DNA of 64,000 nucleotides, taken from assembly GCF_018336815.1 (NCBI RefSeq), contig NZ_CP050497.1:2418001-2482000 (forward strand). Reading direction: 5' to 3'. The position numbers and the translations under genes are program-made. The notes under the pieces are model-generated. The model saw nothing but the letters and a program-made list of their open reading frames with translations. It searched no databases and was not told where the DNA came from. Origin of the DNA: Treponema vincentii. Lineage in GTDB: Bacteria; Spirochaetota; Spirochaetia; Treponematales; Treponemataceae. The number at the start of each line of letters is the position of its first letter. The stretch's first letter is position 1. Shown here piece by piece: positions 1 to 9,171 of this stretch.

Positions 1-103
1 TCGGCAGCTGACCGGAGGTGAAAATCAAGCCGTTTGCGGCTGTTCCCTGTGAGTACGGTCCGATTGCGGCCGGCGCCTTATCTGTTGCAATAATCTGTTT
101 CAT
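1..103 (-). CDS. RidA family protein (N-terminal part)
   Basis: The reading frame starts at ATG (complement of 101-103) and runs off the left edge, giving about 34 residues that begin [20 protein letters not shown]. The AIGPYSQG signature is typical of the RidA/YjgF/UK114 family, small cytosolic proteins that hydrolyse reactive enamine/imine intermediates released by PLP enzymes. A strong ribosome-binding site (TAGGAGGA, 111-118) lies at normal spacing. It is separated from eno by about 190 AT-rich bases. Only the N-terminus is visible, so the catalytic arginine further on cannot be checked. Confidence 0.85.
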   Translation of the reverse strand, partial: MKQIIATDKAPAAIGPYSQGTAANGLIFTSGQLP

Positions 104-162
104 AAATAAATCCTCCTATAAATCAATTAGTAATTGGTAATTTGTAATGGGTAATTACTATC

Positions 163-192
163 ATTTTTAATTATGAATATATAATTAAAAAT
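163..192. other. AT-rich perfect inverted repeat between eno and ridA
   Basis: Arms ATTTTTAATTAT and ATAATTAAAAAT (12 bp each) enclose a 6-base loop. It lies about 100 bases beyond the eno stop on the minus strand. It could be a weak terminator of eno or part of the ridA control region. It lacks the GC-rich stem of a standard intrinsic terminator. Confidence 0.4.
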
Positions 193-290
193 ATTAAATC
201 AGCATGCGGACATCGGACTCGTTTTTCATTTAGAAAAAGAACTTCCGAATATCCGCTTGGAACTGCTTAGAAATATCCGCCTATAACTGC

Positions 291-1651
<1,361 letters not shown>

Positions 1652-1664
1652 TAGAGATAATTCA

Positions 1665-1694
1665 TTACATATTACACTTATTTTATGATATAAT
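1665..1694 (+). promoter_or_regulatory. Sigma-70-like promoter of the UPF0158-GNAT gene
   Basis: A consensus -10 box TATAAT (1689-1694) is preceded at 18 bases by TTACAT (1665-1670), a 4/6 match to TTGACA. The expected start point (about 1701-1703) falls at or next to the ATG at 1703, and no Shine-Dalgarno sequence is seen. The mRNA may therefore be leaderless or nearly so. Confidence 0.6.
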
Positions 1695-1702
1695 CAAATG
1701 GT

Positions 1703-2680
1703 ATGACATTTATTTTATCACCTGAAATAATCGATGACATTATATTTGCGATGGAAAATCAAACGGAAATTCTTTTATTCGATGCGCTTGAAGGTATCTG
1801 TGTCGACATGGATGAGATTGACGATGATTATGAGACGACTATCGATGATCAACGTTATTATGATCTCCCTGAATGGACTTCTGCCCAAGGCTTCCGTGTA
1901 ATGGAACAGTTTACGACGCGGGTACACAACCCTCTGCTGAGAGAAGCGCTGCTGAATGCCCTCGGTCAGCGGAAAGGAGTGTTCCGCCGGTATAAAGAAG
2001 TGCTAAAAACCGCACCTACCGTCGAGCGCGAATGGTACCGCTTCAAGGATCAGCAAATGAAAGCTGCCGTTTACGAATGGTACAATGAACTCAGGATGAT
2101 CTGGGGGTTGGAAAAAATCGGTTTTGAAGATGAAACAGACCCTCAACTTTTACAGGAAGATTTTATATTTCAAATTGAAAAACACGATGCATTGAATCGC
2201 GAACTTTTGCAAAATTTTATCCGTAAAACGGAAGAAACTTCCGACGACGGCGATAAGATACTATCCTTTGATGATTTCGATGAAAGGGCGGCCTTTGAGG
2301 CGGCTAGGATGCTCGGGTACACATCATTTTTTGACGCAAATGTATGCGCCGCCGCTGAACAAAAGCACGGCACAACTCAGCATAATGCCGCATATATCAC
2401 TGCGTCGAACGAGAATGGACTGTGTGGGGTGTGCTCCATCGTTGCATTTCCATTTAATGAAAGTTTTTGTATTCCGTTCTTACGGGTATTGCCTGAGTAT
2501 CGGGGGCTTGGACTCGGCAAGGCGCTTTTACAGCGTGCCTGCGTCTACAGCGCACCCTTAGCTGCTACGCTGTTATTTGCCGACTTTTGCACGCCGTCCC
2601 ATTTTATTACGGAACTTGAACGGAACGGATTTAAGCGGATGGGACTGTTGTATGTAAAAGATTTGTCTATTGAAGAGTAA
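1703..2680 (+). CDS. UPF0158 domain-GNAT acetyltransferase fusion
   Basis: Residues 1 to about 140 look like the UPF0158 family, of unknown function: an acidic start, then the DLPEWTSAQGFRVMEQF segment and an FRRYKEVL helix. The C-terminal half (about 180-325) resembles a GNAT N-acyltransferase with the acetyl-CoA binding loop LPEYRGLGLGKALLQRAC. The substrate is unknown. The gene stands alone behind its own promoter and ends just before two convergent tRNA genes. The start is chosen because ATG 1703 begins the UPF0158 homology and directly follows a good -10 box; there is no RBS. Confidence 0.75.
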   Translation: MTFILSPEIIDDIIFAMENQTEILLFDALEGICVDMDEIDDDYETTIDDQRYYDLPEWTSAQGFRVMEQFTTRVHNPLLREALLNALGQRKGVFRRYKEVLKTAPTVEREWYRFKDQQMKAAVYEWYNELRMIWGLEKIGFEDETDPQLLQEDFIFQIEKHDALNRELLQNFIRKTEETSDDGDKILSFDDFDERAAFEAARMLGYTSFFDANVCAAAEQKHGTTQHNAAYITASNENGLCGVCSIVAFPFNESFCIPFLRVLPEYRGLGLGKALLQRACVYSAPLAATLLFADFCTPSHFITELERNGFKRMGLLYVKDLSIEE

Positions 2681-2716
2681 CAGGAATTGTTTAAAAAAAG
2701 TGAATAGGTAAAAAAA

Positions 2717-2790
<74 letters not shown>

Positions 2791-2855
2791 ATTTTCCGTT
2801 ATGCCCAAAACAGACTAATGTATAAACATCTGCCCATTGAGCACAAACGTAAAAG

Positions 2856-2928
2856 GGTGGGTGATGGGGTTCGAACCCACGACAACCAGATCCACAATCT
2901 GGCGCTCTACCACTGAACTACACCCACC
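2856..2928 (-). tRNA. tRNA-His (anticodon GTG)
   Basis: The complement folds as a cloverleaf with anticodon loop TTGTGGA (anticodon GTG) and T loop GTTCGAA. The extra G at position -1, paired with discriminator C, is the identity element expected for histidine tRNA. CCA is not encoded. It lies 65 bases upstream of tRNA-Arg on the same strand and may be cotranscribed with it. Confidence 0.96.
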
Positions 2929-3006
2929 GTGAATGCCAAGGATGATGCCAGATAAGCCCAAAAAAGTCAAGTAGCCGTTGATAGATGCGTGTGCCTTGCA
3001 AACACA

Positions 3007-3035
3007 TTGACCGCACCGCATAAATTTTGTACTAT
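3007..3035 (+). promoter_or_regulatory. Promoter of def-fmt, apparently leaderless
   Basis: TTGACC (3007-3012) and TACTAT (3030-3035) are separated by 17 bases, a near-consensus sigma-70 promoter. The predicted start point (about 3042-3044) coincides with the ATG of def at 3044. There is no Shine-Dalgarno sequence in between. Confidence 0.65.
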
Positions 3036-3043
3036 GATGCGCA

Positions 3044-3565
3044 ATGAAGGTACTGTATTTAGGTGAAGAAACGCTCCGGCAGCCCTCAAAGCCGGTAGAA
3101 CATATCGATGAAGCCTTGCATGAATTGATACGGGAAATGTTTATAACGATGGATACTGATAAGGGTATCGGTTTGGCGGCGCCTCAGATAGGAAAAAACA
3201 TAAGACTTTTTATCGTAAAAATCGATGACGGCGTTGAACGGGTGTTTATCAATCCGCTCATTGTCGGTACTTCGGAAAAGCAATGCAGCTACGAAGAAGG
3301 CTGTTTAAGCATCCCTAAAATGTATGCGGATGTTATCCGCCCCGAAGCCGTAACCGTGCAATATCAGGATATGAATGGACGGCGTAGGACGATAGAAGCA
3401 ACCGGTTTACTCGCGCGGGTTATCCAACATGAGTATGATCACCTTGAAGGCGTCCTTTTCATCGATCGGTTATCCGAAAAAGAACGGGATAGCCTCGTTG
3501 CAAAGTTCACTCAACAGCAAGAGCGCAAAAAACAGCGCGAAGCAAAAAAGCGGGCGCGTGCATAA
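3044..3565 (+). CDS. def: Peptide deformylase
   Basis: This enzyme removes the formyl group from the initiator methionine of nascent proteins. All three family motifs are present: GIGLAAPQIG, EEGCLSIP (metal-binding Cys) and HEYDHLEG (metal-binding His pair with catalytic Glu). At 173 residues the length is usual. The lysine/arginine-rich tail (KKQREAKKRARA) is a mild extension. The stop codon shares one base with the fmt start (TAATG), so the two formyl-cycle genes are translationally coupled. Confidence 0.97.
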   Translation: MKVLYLGEETLRQPSKPVEHIDEALHELIREMFITMDTDKGIGLAAPQIGKNIRLFIVKIDDGVERVFINPLIVGTSEKQCSYEEGCLSIPKMYADVIRPEAVTVQYQDMNGRRRTIEATGLLARVIQHEYDHLEGVLFIDRLSEKERDSLVAKFTQQQERKKQREAKKRARA

Positions 3566-4542
3566 TGAATGTTTTTTTCGCAGGGACTCCCGATTGTGCA
3601 ATTCCTGCATTGCAGGCAATCGCAAAGGCATATCCTCTTGCCGGTGTGCTGACCGCTCCGCCCGCCCGTATCGGACGCGGTAAAAAGTATGCTGAGTCTG
3701 CCATAGCGCAGGCGGTTGCCGAACTAAAAGAACACGGCGTTATCGCTCAGGAGGTACCGGTACTGACGCCCGAAAAACTAAATGCGGACTTCCGCGAAGC
3801 CGTAGCAGCGCTCAGACCCGATATAATGGTATGTTTTGCCTATGGAAAGATTTTCGGCCCCAAGGCGCTGGCGCTCTTTCCCAAACACGCGCTCAATATT
3901 CATCCATCCCTGCTGCCCCACTGGCGAGGCCCGAGTCCGGTACCCGCAGCAATCCTTGCAGGAGACAGCATAACCGGTGTAACCGTTCAGTATATGGCGC
4001 AGGAAATGGATGCGGGAGACATCATCATTCAAAAAGAACTGCCGGTTGAATCGTCCGATACGACCGAAACACTGTTAACCCGCTGTGCAGAACTCGGCGC
4101 TTTGCTCATCGTGCAAGCGCTTAAAATGGTAGAAACAGGTTCCGTCACTGCAACGCCGCAACATCATGAAACGGCATCGTACTGTACTCTGATACAAAAA
4201 GACAGCGGATTACTGAACTGGCAGGACAATGCTGCCGCAATAGACCGGAAAATACGCGCCTACACCCCGTGGCCGGGAGCCTTTACCTATTGGGTTGGCT
4301 CAAAACTTTCTATTACACAGGCTCATCCGTATGCGGGGAACGCAGCGGCGGAATCTCCCGAAACGCCGGGACTGGTACTCGGCATTGATAAACGGGAAGG
4401 CGTCTTGATACAAACGGGAAAGGGTATTTTAGCGGTTCAGATACTCCAAAAAGAAACCAAAAAAGCAATGCAATGGAAGGATTTTTTAAACGGAGCAACC
4501 GGTTTTATCGGAACAACGCTCCGGTCTCTTCCTGAAACATAA
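3565..4542 (+). CDS. fmt: Methionyl-tRNA formyltransferase
   Basis: This enzyme formylates initiator Met-tRNA with 10-formyltetrahydrofolate. The 325-residue product starts MNVFFAGTPD, the usual N-terminal Rossmann beginning. It has the catalytic region ALNIHPSLLPHWRGPSP and the QEMDAGDII segment. The C-terminal OB-like domain (about 205-310) includes AYTPWPGAF. It pairs functionally with def and overlaps it by one base. The PASTA gene follows after 15 bases. Confidence 0.96.
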   Translation: MNVFFAGTPDCAIPALQAIAKAYPLAGVLTAPPARIGRGKKYAESAIAQAVAELKEHGVIAQEVPVLTPEKLNADFREAVAALRPDIMVCFAYGKIFGPKALALFPKHALNIHPSLLPHWRGPSPVPAAILAGDSITGVTVQYMAQEMDAGDIIIQKELPVESSDTTETLLTRCAELGALLIVQALKMVETGSVTATPQHHETASYCTLIQKDSGLLNWQDNAAAIDRKIRAYTPWPGAFTYWVGSKLSITQAHPYAGNAAAESPETPGLVLGIDKREGVLIQTGKGILAVQILQKETKKAMQWKDFLNGATGFIGTTLRSLPET

Positions 4543-4557
4543 ATCTAAGGATTAACT

Positions 4558-5559
4558 ATGGGTATAGGTGATATTGCTGATGATATCAGCGGAAACGGAA
4601 AAACAATTGTTATTACATCGTTGGTGATGCTCATCGTTTTTGTTGCGGTTTCGACGCTGGTCTTTTTTATTTCGTTAAAAAGTGCCGAACAGGTGATGGT
4701 GCCGAATGTTGTCGGTAAAGATTTACCCGAAGCGCTGCTCGATTTGCAGGCGCGTGAGCTCTATCCGCGCATTCAGCTCCGCTATTCTCAAAAAGCGGAC
4801 GAAAAAGGGCTTATCCTTGAACAGGATCCCAGCCCGGGAGCTATCGTCAAAGGAGGCAAGCGGATCGAGCTGGTGGTAAGCCAAGGGACTGTTATCGATA
4901 CGGTACAGAATTATATCGGAGAAAATATCGAAGATGTACAAAACCGGATACGGGAGTTGTTTACTTCCGGCAGCCGTCAATACATCCGGATTAAACAGCC
5001 GTATTTGACGAAATACAGCGCCGAACCTGCAGGCACCATCCTTGAGCAGGAACCCGCAGCGGGAACACCGATTTCAAATAATATGGAGCTGACCTTTGTG
5101 GTAAGCAAGGGAACGCAAACGGAAACAACCCAAGTTCCCGATATGACCGGCGCCGATCTTAAAAAAATATATCAGGTAATGCAAAGAGCTGCGGTAACCT
5201 TTGCCTTTACCGCAGGCAGCGCCACGGGAACGGATATTACCGTACAACAGCAAAGTGCCGCAGCACAGAGTGAAGTTCCGGTATTTTCTCCGGTAACACT
5301 GACCGTTTCCCTACCGGAATCGGCAAACGGTATGGTGTCCGGCATCCTTAAAACAACACTGGCAGAGTTTCCCTATCCCTTTACCGTTTCGCTCTATGCA
5401 GCGTATCCCAACGGGGATAAAGATCTCCTTACCTCATTCCGGCATCCGGGCGGCGCATGTTCAGTACCATACACCGTTCCGGAAGGAACAAAGCTGTCGC
5501 TGGAAGTACTCAACAAAGAGGTTTACACCGAAACGGTAGGCGCAAATACAGCGGAATAG
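4558..5559 (+). CDS. PASTA domain membrane protein
   Basis: The 333-residue product has a short cytoplasmic N-terminus, one membrane helix (about residues 18-43) and an extracytoplasmic part with roughly three PASTA repeats (about 46-112, 113-183 and 184-250). The repeats show the pattern VPNVVGKDLPEALLDL and ILEQDPSPGA. A C-terminal stretch of about 80 residues is not recognised. PASTA domains usually bind peptidoglycan fragments or beta-lactams, but there is no kinase or penicillin-binding domain here, so the role is open. An RBS (AAGGA) precedes the ATG. It probably belongs to the def-fmt transcription unit. Confidence 0.85.
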   Translation: MGIGDIADDISGNGKTIVITSLVMLIVFVAVSTLVFFISLKSAEQVMVPNVVGKDLPEALLDLQARELYPRIQLRYSQKADEKGLILEQDPSPGAIVKGGKRIELVVSQGTVIDTVQNYIGENIEDVQNRIRELFTSGSRQYIRIKQPYLTKYSAEPAGTILEQEPAAGTPISNNMELTFVVSKGTQTETTQVPDMTGADLKKIYQVMQRAAVTFAFTAGSATGTDITVQQQSAAAQSEVPVFSPVTLTVSLPESANGMVSGILKTTLAEFPYPFTVSLYAAYPNGDKDLLTSFRHPGGACSVPYTVPEGTKLSLEVLNKEVYTETVGANTAE

Positions 5560-5670
5560 GCGGTTGCTGCAGGGCACGCGCTTGTACCACCCCTCACCCG
5601 TTCTCCGCTAGGACTATATTATATTTTCCTTCTACACAAACCGTGCGTAATAAGGTACACTTCTTCCATT

Positions 5671-7662
5671 ATGAAGCAGTTTAAACTCATGGCGGATTAT
5701 CAGCCTGCCGGAGACCAAGGGGATGCAATACGGCAGCTTGCGGACGGTATACTGGCAGGCGATCGGTTTCAAACGCTCAAAGGCGTCACCGGTTCGGGTA
5801 AAACCTTTACGATGGCGAATATCATTCAGGCGGTACAAAAGCCGACGCTGATTATCAGCCACAACAAAACGCTTGCGGCGCAGCTTTACCGCGAGTTCAA
5901 AGGCTTTTTCCCGGAAAATGCCGTTGAATACTTTGTTTCATACTACGATTACTACCAGCCGGAAGCCTACGTCCCGGCGCGGGACCTTTATATCGAAAAA
6001 GATGCTTCTATCAACGACGAAATAGACCGGCTCCGGCTTTCGGCAACATTCAGTTTGATGGAGCGGCGGGATGTTATCGTTGTGTCGACGGTATCCTGCA
6101 TCTACGGTTTGGGCTTGCCCGAATCGTGGCGCGATTTACGCATCACCATAGAAAAAGGACAGACCATTGATCCCGGAAAACTCAAAAAGCAGCTGATCAG
6201 TCTGCAATATGAGCGGAACGATGCGGTGTTGGAGCGCGGTCGGTTCCGTGTCAAGGGCGATGTGATGGAAGTATTCCCTGCGTATATGGAAGAAGCCTAC
6301 CGCATTGAGTTTGACTGGGAAGAGATTGTGCGTATCCGCCGCTTTAATCCGCTGACCGGAGATGTGAGCCAAGAATACGAAGAGCTTTCGATTTATCCTG
6401 CAAAGCACTTTGTTATGCCGGAGAATGCGATACCTAATGCTATCGAGCGGATTAAACAAGAGCTTGATACCCGTTTGGAAACACTCAAGACGCAGGGAAA
6501 GCTCTTGGAGGCGGAACGGCTGAAAACCCGTACCGAATACGACATCGAAATGCTCTCCGAGATGGGCTATTGTCCGGGGATAGAAAACTACTCTGCGCCG
6601 ATTGCAAACCGCAAGCCCGGGGAGCCGCCTGCAACGCTTTTGCATTACTTTCCCAAAGACTTTCTCCTTTTTATGGACGAAAGCCATGTAACCTTTCCGC
6701 AAATCGGCGCGATGTACGAAGGCGACCGCAGCCGTAAGCAGAACCTTGTGGACTTCGGCTTCCGGCTCCCCTGCGCGCTGGATAACCGCCCGCTCAAAAT
6801 GAAAGAGTTTGAACAGATGCTCAATCAGGCAATATTTGTTTCCGCAACGCCCGGCCCCAAAGAGCTGCAGTATTCCACCCGCGTTGTTGAGCAGCTCATC
6901 CGCCCGACCGGTTTGTTAGACCCGCTCATCGAAATTCACCCGATCGAGGGGCAGATGGAGCATATCTACGGTGAGGTAAAAAAACGTATTGCAAAGGACG
7001 AGCGGAGCCTTATCCTCACCCTCACCAAGAAGATGGCGGAAGACCTGACCGACTACCTCACCGGTTTGGGCTTAAAGGTAAAGTATATTCACAGCGAGGT
7101 GGAAACCATTGAGCGGGTGGAAATCCTTAAAGGTTTACGGGCGGGCGAGTTCGATGTGCTTATCGGGATTAATCTTTTGCGAGAAGGGATTGACTTGCCG
7201 GAGGTATCGTTTATCGGCATCCTCGACGCGGACAAGATCGGCTTTTTGCGCTCAACCACCAGCCTCGTACAGATTGTCGGGCGGGCGGCGCGTAATGCCA
7301 ACGGCAGCGTAGTGATGTATGCCGACCGCATAAGCGATGCGATGAAGGAAACCATAGAAGAAACAACCCGCCGCCGTTCAATCCAGCAAGCATATAACGA
7401 GGCGCATGGCATTACGCCCAAGACTATTAAAAAATCCATCGAGGATATTCTGGTACGCGAAGCGGAAATCAAAAAAGAAGCCGCCCGTACCGAAACGGAA
7501 CCGCTCGTCAACAGCTTTAATATTTTGAACCCCGCCGACCGCAAAAAGCTCATCAAAAAGCTCGAGGCGCAGATGGCTGAATACGCCGATATGCTCCTCT
7601 TTGAAGAAGCGGCGGTGGTACGTGATAAGATTGAAGAGATTAAACGCCTTGGTTCCTTTTGA
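5671..7662 (+). CDS. uvrB: Excinuclease ABC subunit B
   Basis: UvrB is the damage-verifying helicase-like subunit of nucleotide excision repair. The 663-residue product has the N-terminal DYQPAGDQ start, Walker A GVTGSGKT, the YYDYYQPEAYVP beta-hairpin region, the MDESHVTFPQ Walker B region, helicase motifs through QIVGRAARN, and a C-terminal UVR domain that ends EEIKRLGSF. No clear Shine-Dalgarno sequence precedes ATG 5671, but the start agrees with family length. Unusually, the last 63 bp have a second, diverged copy at 8856-8918 behind the neighbouring nuclease gene. Confidence 0.98.
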   Translation: MKQFKLMADYQPAGDQGDAIRQLADGILAGDRFQTLKGVTGSGKTFTMANIIQAVQKPTLIISHNKTLAAQLYREFKGFFPENAVEYFVSYYDYYQPEAYVPARDLYIEKDASINDEIDRLRLSATFSLMERRDVIVVSTVSCIYGLGLPESWRDLRITIEKGQTIDPGKLKKQLISLQYERNDAVLERGRFRVKGDVMEVFPAYMEEAYRIEFDWEEIVRIRRFNPLTGDVSQEYEELSIYPAKHFVMPENAIPNAIERIKQELDTRLETLKTQGKLLEAERLKTRTEYDIEMLSEMGYCPGIENYSAPIANRKPGEPPATLLHYFPKDFLLFMDESHVTFPQIGAMYEGDRSRKQNLVDFGFRLPCALDNRPLKMKEFEQMLNQAIFVSATPGPKELQYSTRVVEQLIRPTGLLDPLIEIHPIEGQMEHIYGEVKKRIAKDERSLILTLTKKMAEDLTDYLTGLGLKVKYIHSEVETIERVEILKGLRAGEFDVLIGINLLREGIDLPEVSFIGILDADKIGFLRSTTSLVQIVGRAARNANGSVVMYADRISDAMKETIEETTRRRSIQQAYNEAHGITPKTIKKSIEDILVREAEIKKEAARTETEPLVNSFNILNPADRKKLIKKLEAQMAEYADMLLFEEAAVVRDKIEEIKRLGSF

Positions 7663-7773
7663 AAATATACGGCACATCTGCGTTGTCGCTTAACAAAAAA
7701 CAGTCCTCGACGTACAAAAAGTACGCCTGCGGATGTTTTTTGTACGCTCCTAGCATCTGTGGCGTCTATTTTC
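7661..7773. repeat. Palindromic MITE-like element touching the uvrB stop
   Basis: This 113-bp segment has imperfect terminal inverted repeats. The left end GAAAATATACGGCACA matches the complement of the right end, GAAAATAGACGCCACA, at 14 of 16 positions, and the flanking TTTT/AAAA extends the pairing. An inner stem pairs GTACAAAAA with TTTTTGTAC. The left end overlaps the uvrB stop codon. No protein is encoded. Its left part also resembles the direct repeat at 7789-7848. Confidence 0.55.
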
Positions 7774-7788
7774 AAAAGCCTGGTTCAA

Positions 7789-7848
7789 AAATATACGACA
7801 TATCTACTGCGTCATACGGTAAAAAAGTGTCCTCAACGTATCAGAACG
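7789..7848. repeat. 60-bp direct repeat, copy R1 (left of Rpn gene)
   Basis: It begins AAATATACGACATATCTACT and matches 8918-8977 at 58 of 60 positions. The pair flanks the Rpn gene. Copy R1 runs directly into a perfect hairpin (7841-7874). Confidence 0.85.
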
Positions 7849-7874
7849 TCCTCGGATGGACGAGGACGTTCTGA
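7841..7874. repeat. Perfect 14-bp stem hairpin
   Basis: Arms TCAGAACGTCCTCG and CGAGGACGTTCTGA are exactly complementary around the loop GATGGA. It lies between repeat R1 and the promoter of the Rpn gene. There is no T-run, so a simple terminator is unlikely. Confidence 0.75.
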
Positions 7875-7903
7875 TTAGAGAGGTTATAAAATTGTGGTAA
7901 GTA

Positions 7904-7912
7904 TGGTATAAT
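7904..7912 (+). promoter_or_regulatory. Extended -10 promoter of the Rpn gene
   Basis: TGG followed by TATAAT (7907-7912) forms an extended -10 element about 21 bases upstream of the start codon at 7934. A -35 box is not obvious, which is normal for this class. GAGG at 7924-7927 serves as the RBS. Confidence 0.55.
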
Positions 7913-7933
7913 AACGTACAAGTGAGGTACGCT

Positions 7934-8860
7934 ATGCCAAAGCACAACCGCAGGTACAAAGACTCGGTGTTTGTTGACCTTTTCAGCGAAGACGAAAAGG
8001 CAAAAGAAAACTTCTTGTCGTTGTATAATGCCTTACATAATACTAATTTACAGCTTTCATGTCCGGTAGAAAACATACGGCTTGATAATGTCATGTACAT
8101 GAATATTATCAACGATATATCTTGCCTTGTAGACAATAAGATTGTTGTTCTTGCGGAGCATCAGTCTACTATCAATGAAAATATGCCGATACGCTTTTTA
8201 CAATATATCGCGCGGCTCTACGAAAAACTGCAAACTCCGACAGACAGATACTTAAGAAAGCTGTCAAAAATACCTACACCGGAATTTTACGTCTTTTACA
8301 ATGGGATGGAAGACTACCCTGAAACTACAATTTTAAAGCTTTCAGATGCATTTATGACAAAATCGGATGCCCTGCCGCTGGAACTTATCGTAAAGGTCTA
8401 TAATATAAATACGAGGAAGGGAGCACAAATATTAAGCTGTTGCAGAACTTTAGATGAATACAGTTTGTTTGTAGAAGAAGTACGCATACAAACACAACTC
8501 GACCCTGAAAACGGCTTTACGAATGCGGTAAAAATATGTATAGAAAAAGGTATCTTAAAGGAATACTTACAAAGAAAATCACGGGAGGTAATTAATATGC
8601 TAGTAGCAGAATACGACTATGATACGGACATTGCGGTACAGCGAGCAGAAGCGGGCAGAATAGCCTTTGCCGAGGGTATTGAGCAAGGTATTGAGCAAGG
8701 CATTGAACAGGGTATTGAACAGGGTATTAAACAAGGATTTTCCGATGGAGCGTACCAAACAAAGCTTGAAACGGCAAAACTTATGCGTATACATAATTAC
8801 TCGATTGGCGAAATTTGTACAATGACCGGTCTCAGCCAAGAAGAAGTAGAAAGTGTTTGA
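7934..8860 (+). CDS. Rpn family PD-(D/E)XK nuclease (putative transposase)
   Basis: The 308-residue product has the start MPKHNRRYKDSVFVDLF and the core ISCLVDNKIVVLAEHQST of the Rpn / PD-(D/E)XK nuclease 'transposase' family. Relatives in E. coli (RpnA) are DNA endonucleases that promote RecA-independent recombination. The tail carries five IEQG-type repeats encoded by 12-bp tandem repeats (8675-8734) and a closing helix-turn-helix-like segment (YSIGEICTMTGLSQEEV). ATG 7934 is preferred over GTG 7922 because GAGG lies at normal spacing. It is flanked by 60-bp direct repeats and a duplicated uvrB tail, suggesting that it arrived as a unit. Confidence 0.85.
   Translation: MPKHNRRYKDSVFVDLFSEDEKAKENFLSLYNALHNTNLQLSCPVENIRLDNVMYMNIINDISCLVDNKIVVLAEHQSTINENMPIRFLQYIARLYEKLQTPTDRYLRKLSKIPTPEFYVFYNGMEDYPETTILKLSDAFMTKSDALPLELIVKVYNINTRKGAQILSCCRTLDEYSLFVEEVRIQTQLDPENGFTNAVKICIEKGILKEYLQRKSREVINMLVAEYDYDTDIAVQRAEAGRIAFAEGIEQGIEQGIEQGIEQGIKQGFSDGAYQTKLETAKLMRIHNYSIGEICTMTGLSQEEVESV
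8675..8734 (+). repeat. 12-bp tandem repeat (5 units) in the Rpn gene
   Basis: Five consecutive units related to GGTATTGAGCAA encode the repeated G-I-E-Q motif. A unit gain or loss keeps the frame, so the C-terminal linker length can vary without inactivating the gene. Confidence 0.85.
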
Positions 8861-8918
8861 AGAGGCGGCGGTCATTCGCGACAAGATCGAAGAGATTAAA
8901 AGATTGGGCTCCTTTTGA
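8856..8918 (+). pseudogene. Second, diverged copy of the uvrB 3' end
   Basis: These 63 bases encode FEEAAVIRDKIEEIKRLGSF and a stop, nearly the last 20 residues of UvrB (FEEAAVVRDKIEEIKRLGSF). About a fifth of the bases differ, almost all at silent positions, so this is not a recent copy of the resident uvrB. It overlaps the Rpn stop codon by 3 bases, has no start, and runs straight into repeat R2. The pattern fits acquisition of the Rpn gene with a foreign uvrB tail, or an old duplication. Confidence 0.85.
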
Positions 8919-8977
8919 AATATACGACATATCTACTGCGTCATACGGTAAAAAAGTATCCTCAACGTATCGGAACG
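8918..8977. repeat. 60-bp direct repeat, copy R2 (right of Rpn gene)
   Basis: It matches 7789-7848 at 58 of 60 positions. It directly follows the uvrB tail remnant, in the same relation that the related sequence at 7661 has to the real uvrB stop. Confidence 0.85.
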
Positions 8978-9132
8978 GACAAGGATGTCCGTGGTTATAA
9001 GCAGTAGCGATGTTTTTGCGCAGCAAAAACTCGCGTTCAAAAATTGACAAGGAGGTCAATTTTTGAACTTGCCACGGATGGCACTGGTTCTCGGCTCAGC
9101 AGCGTGTTTGCAGAGGAAACACGCTGCTGAGC
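8975..9132. repeat. Array of four perfect hairpins
   Basis: There are four self-complementary units: 8975-8992 (ACGGAC/GTCCGT, loop AAGGAT), 9012-9030 (GTTTTTGC/GCAAAAAC, loop GCA), 9035-9068 (14-bp stem GTTCAAAAATTGAC, loop AAGGAG) and 9094-9132 (16-bp stem GCTCAGCAGCGTGTTT, loop GCAGAGG). The stems are unrelated to one another, but most loops are purine-rich. No coding potential is seen between 8919 and 9171. Confidence 0.75.
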
Positions 9133-9171
9133 TGCGCAACGGCAGGTACTAAACCACACGAATAAATTAGA

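Noticed and set aside
6136-6702. 188-codon minus-strand frame inside uvrB
   Set aside because: Antisense shadow; no recognisable protein features.
7089-7775. 228-codon minus-strand frame across the uvrB end
   Set aside because: Antisense shadow of uvrB with a low-complexity Ser/Arg composition and no RBS.
8975-9132. Integron attC-like sites (treponemes can carry integrons)
   Set aside because: The perfect hairpins lack the RYYYAAC/GTTRRRY core pairs and there is no integrase gene in the window.
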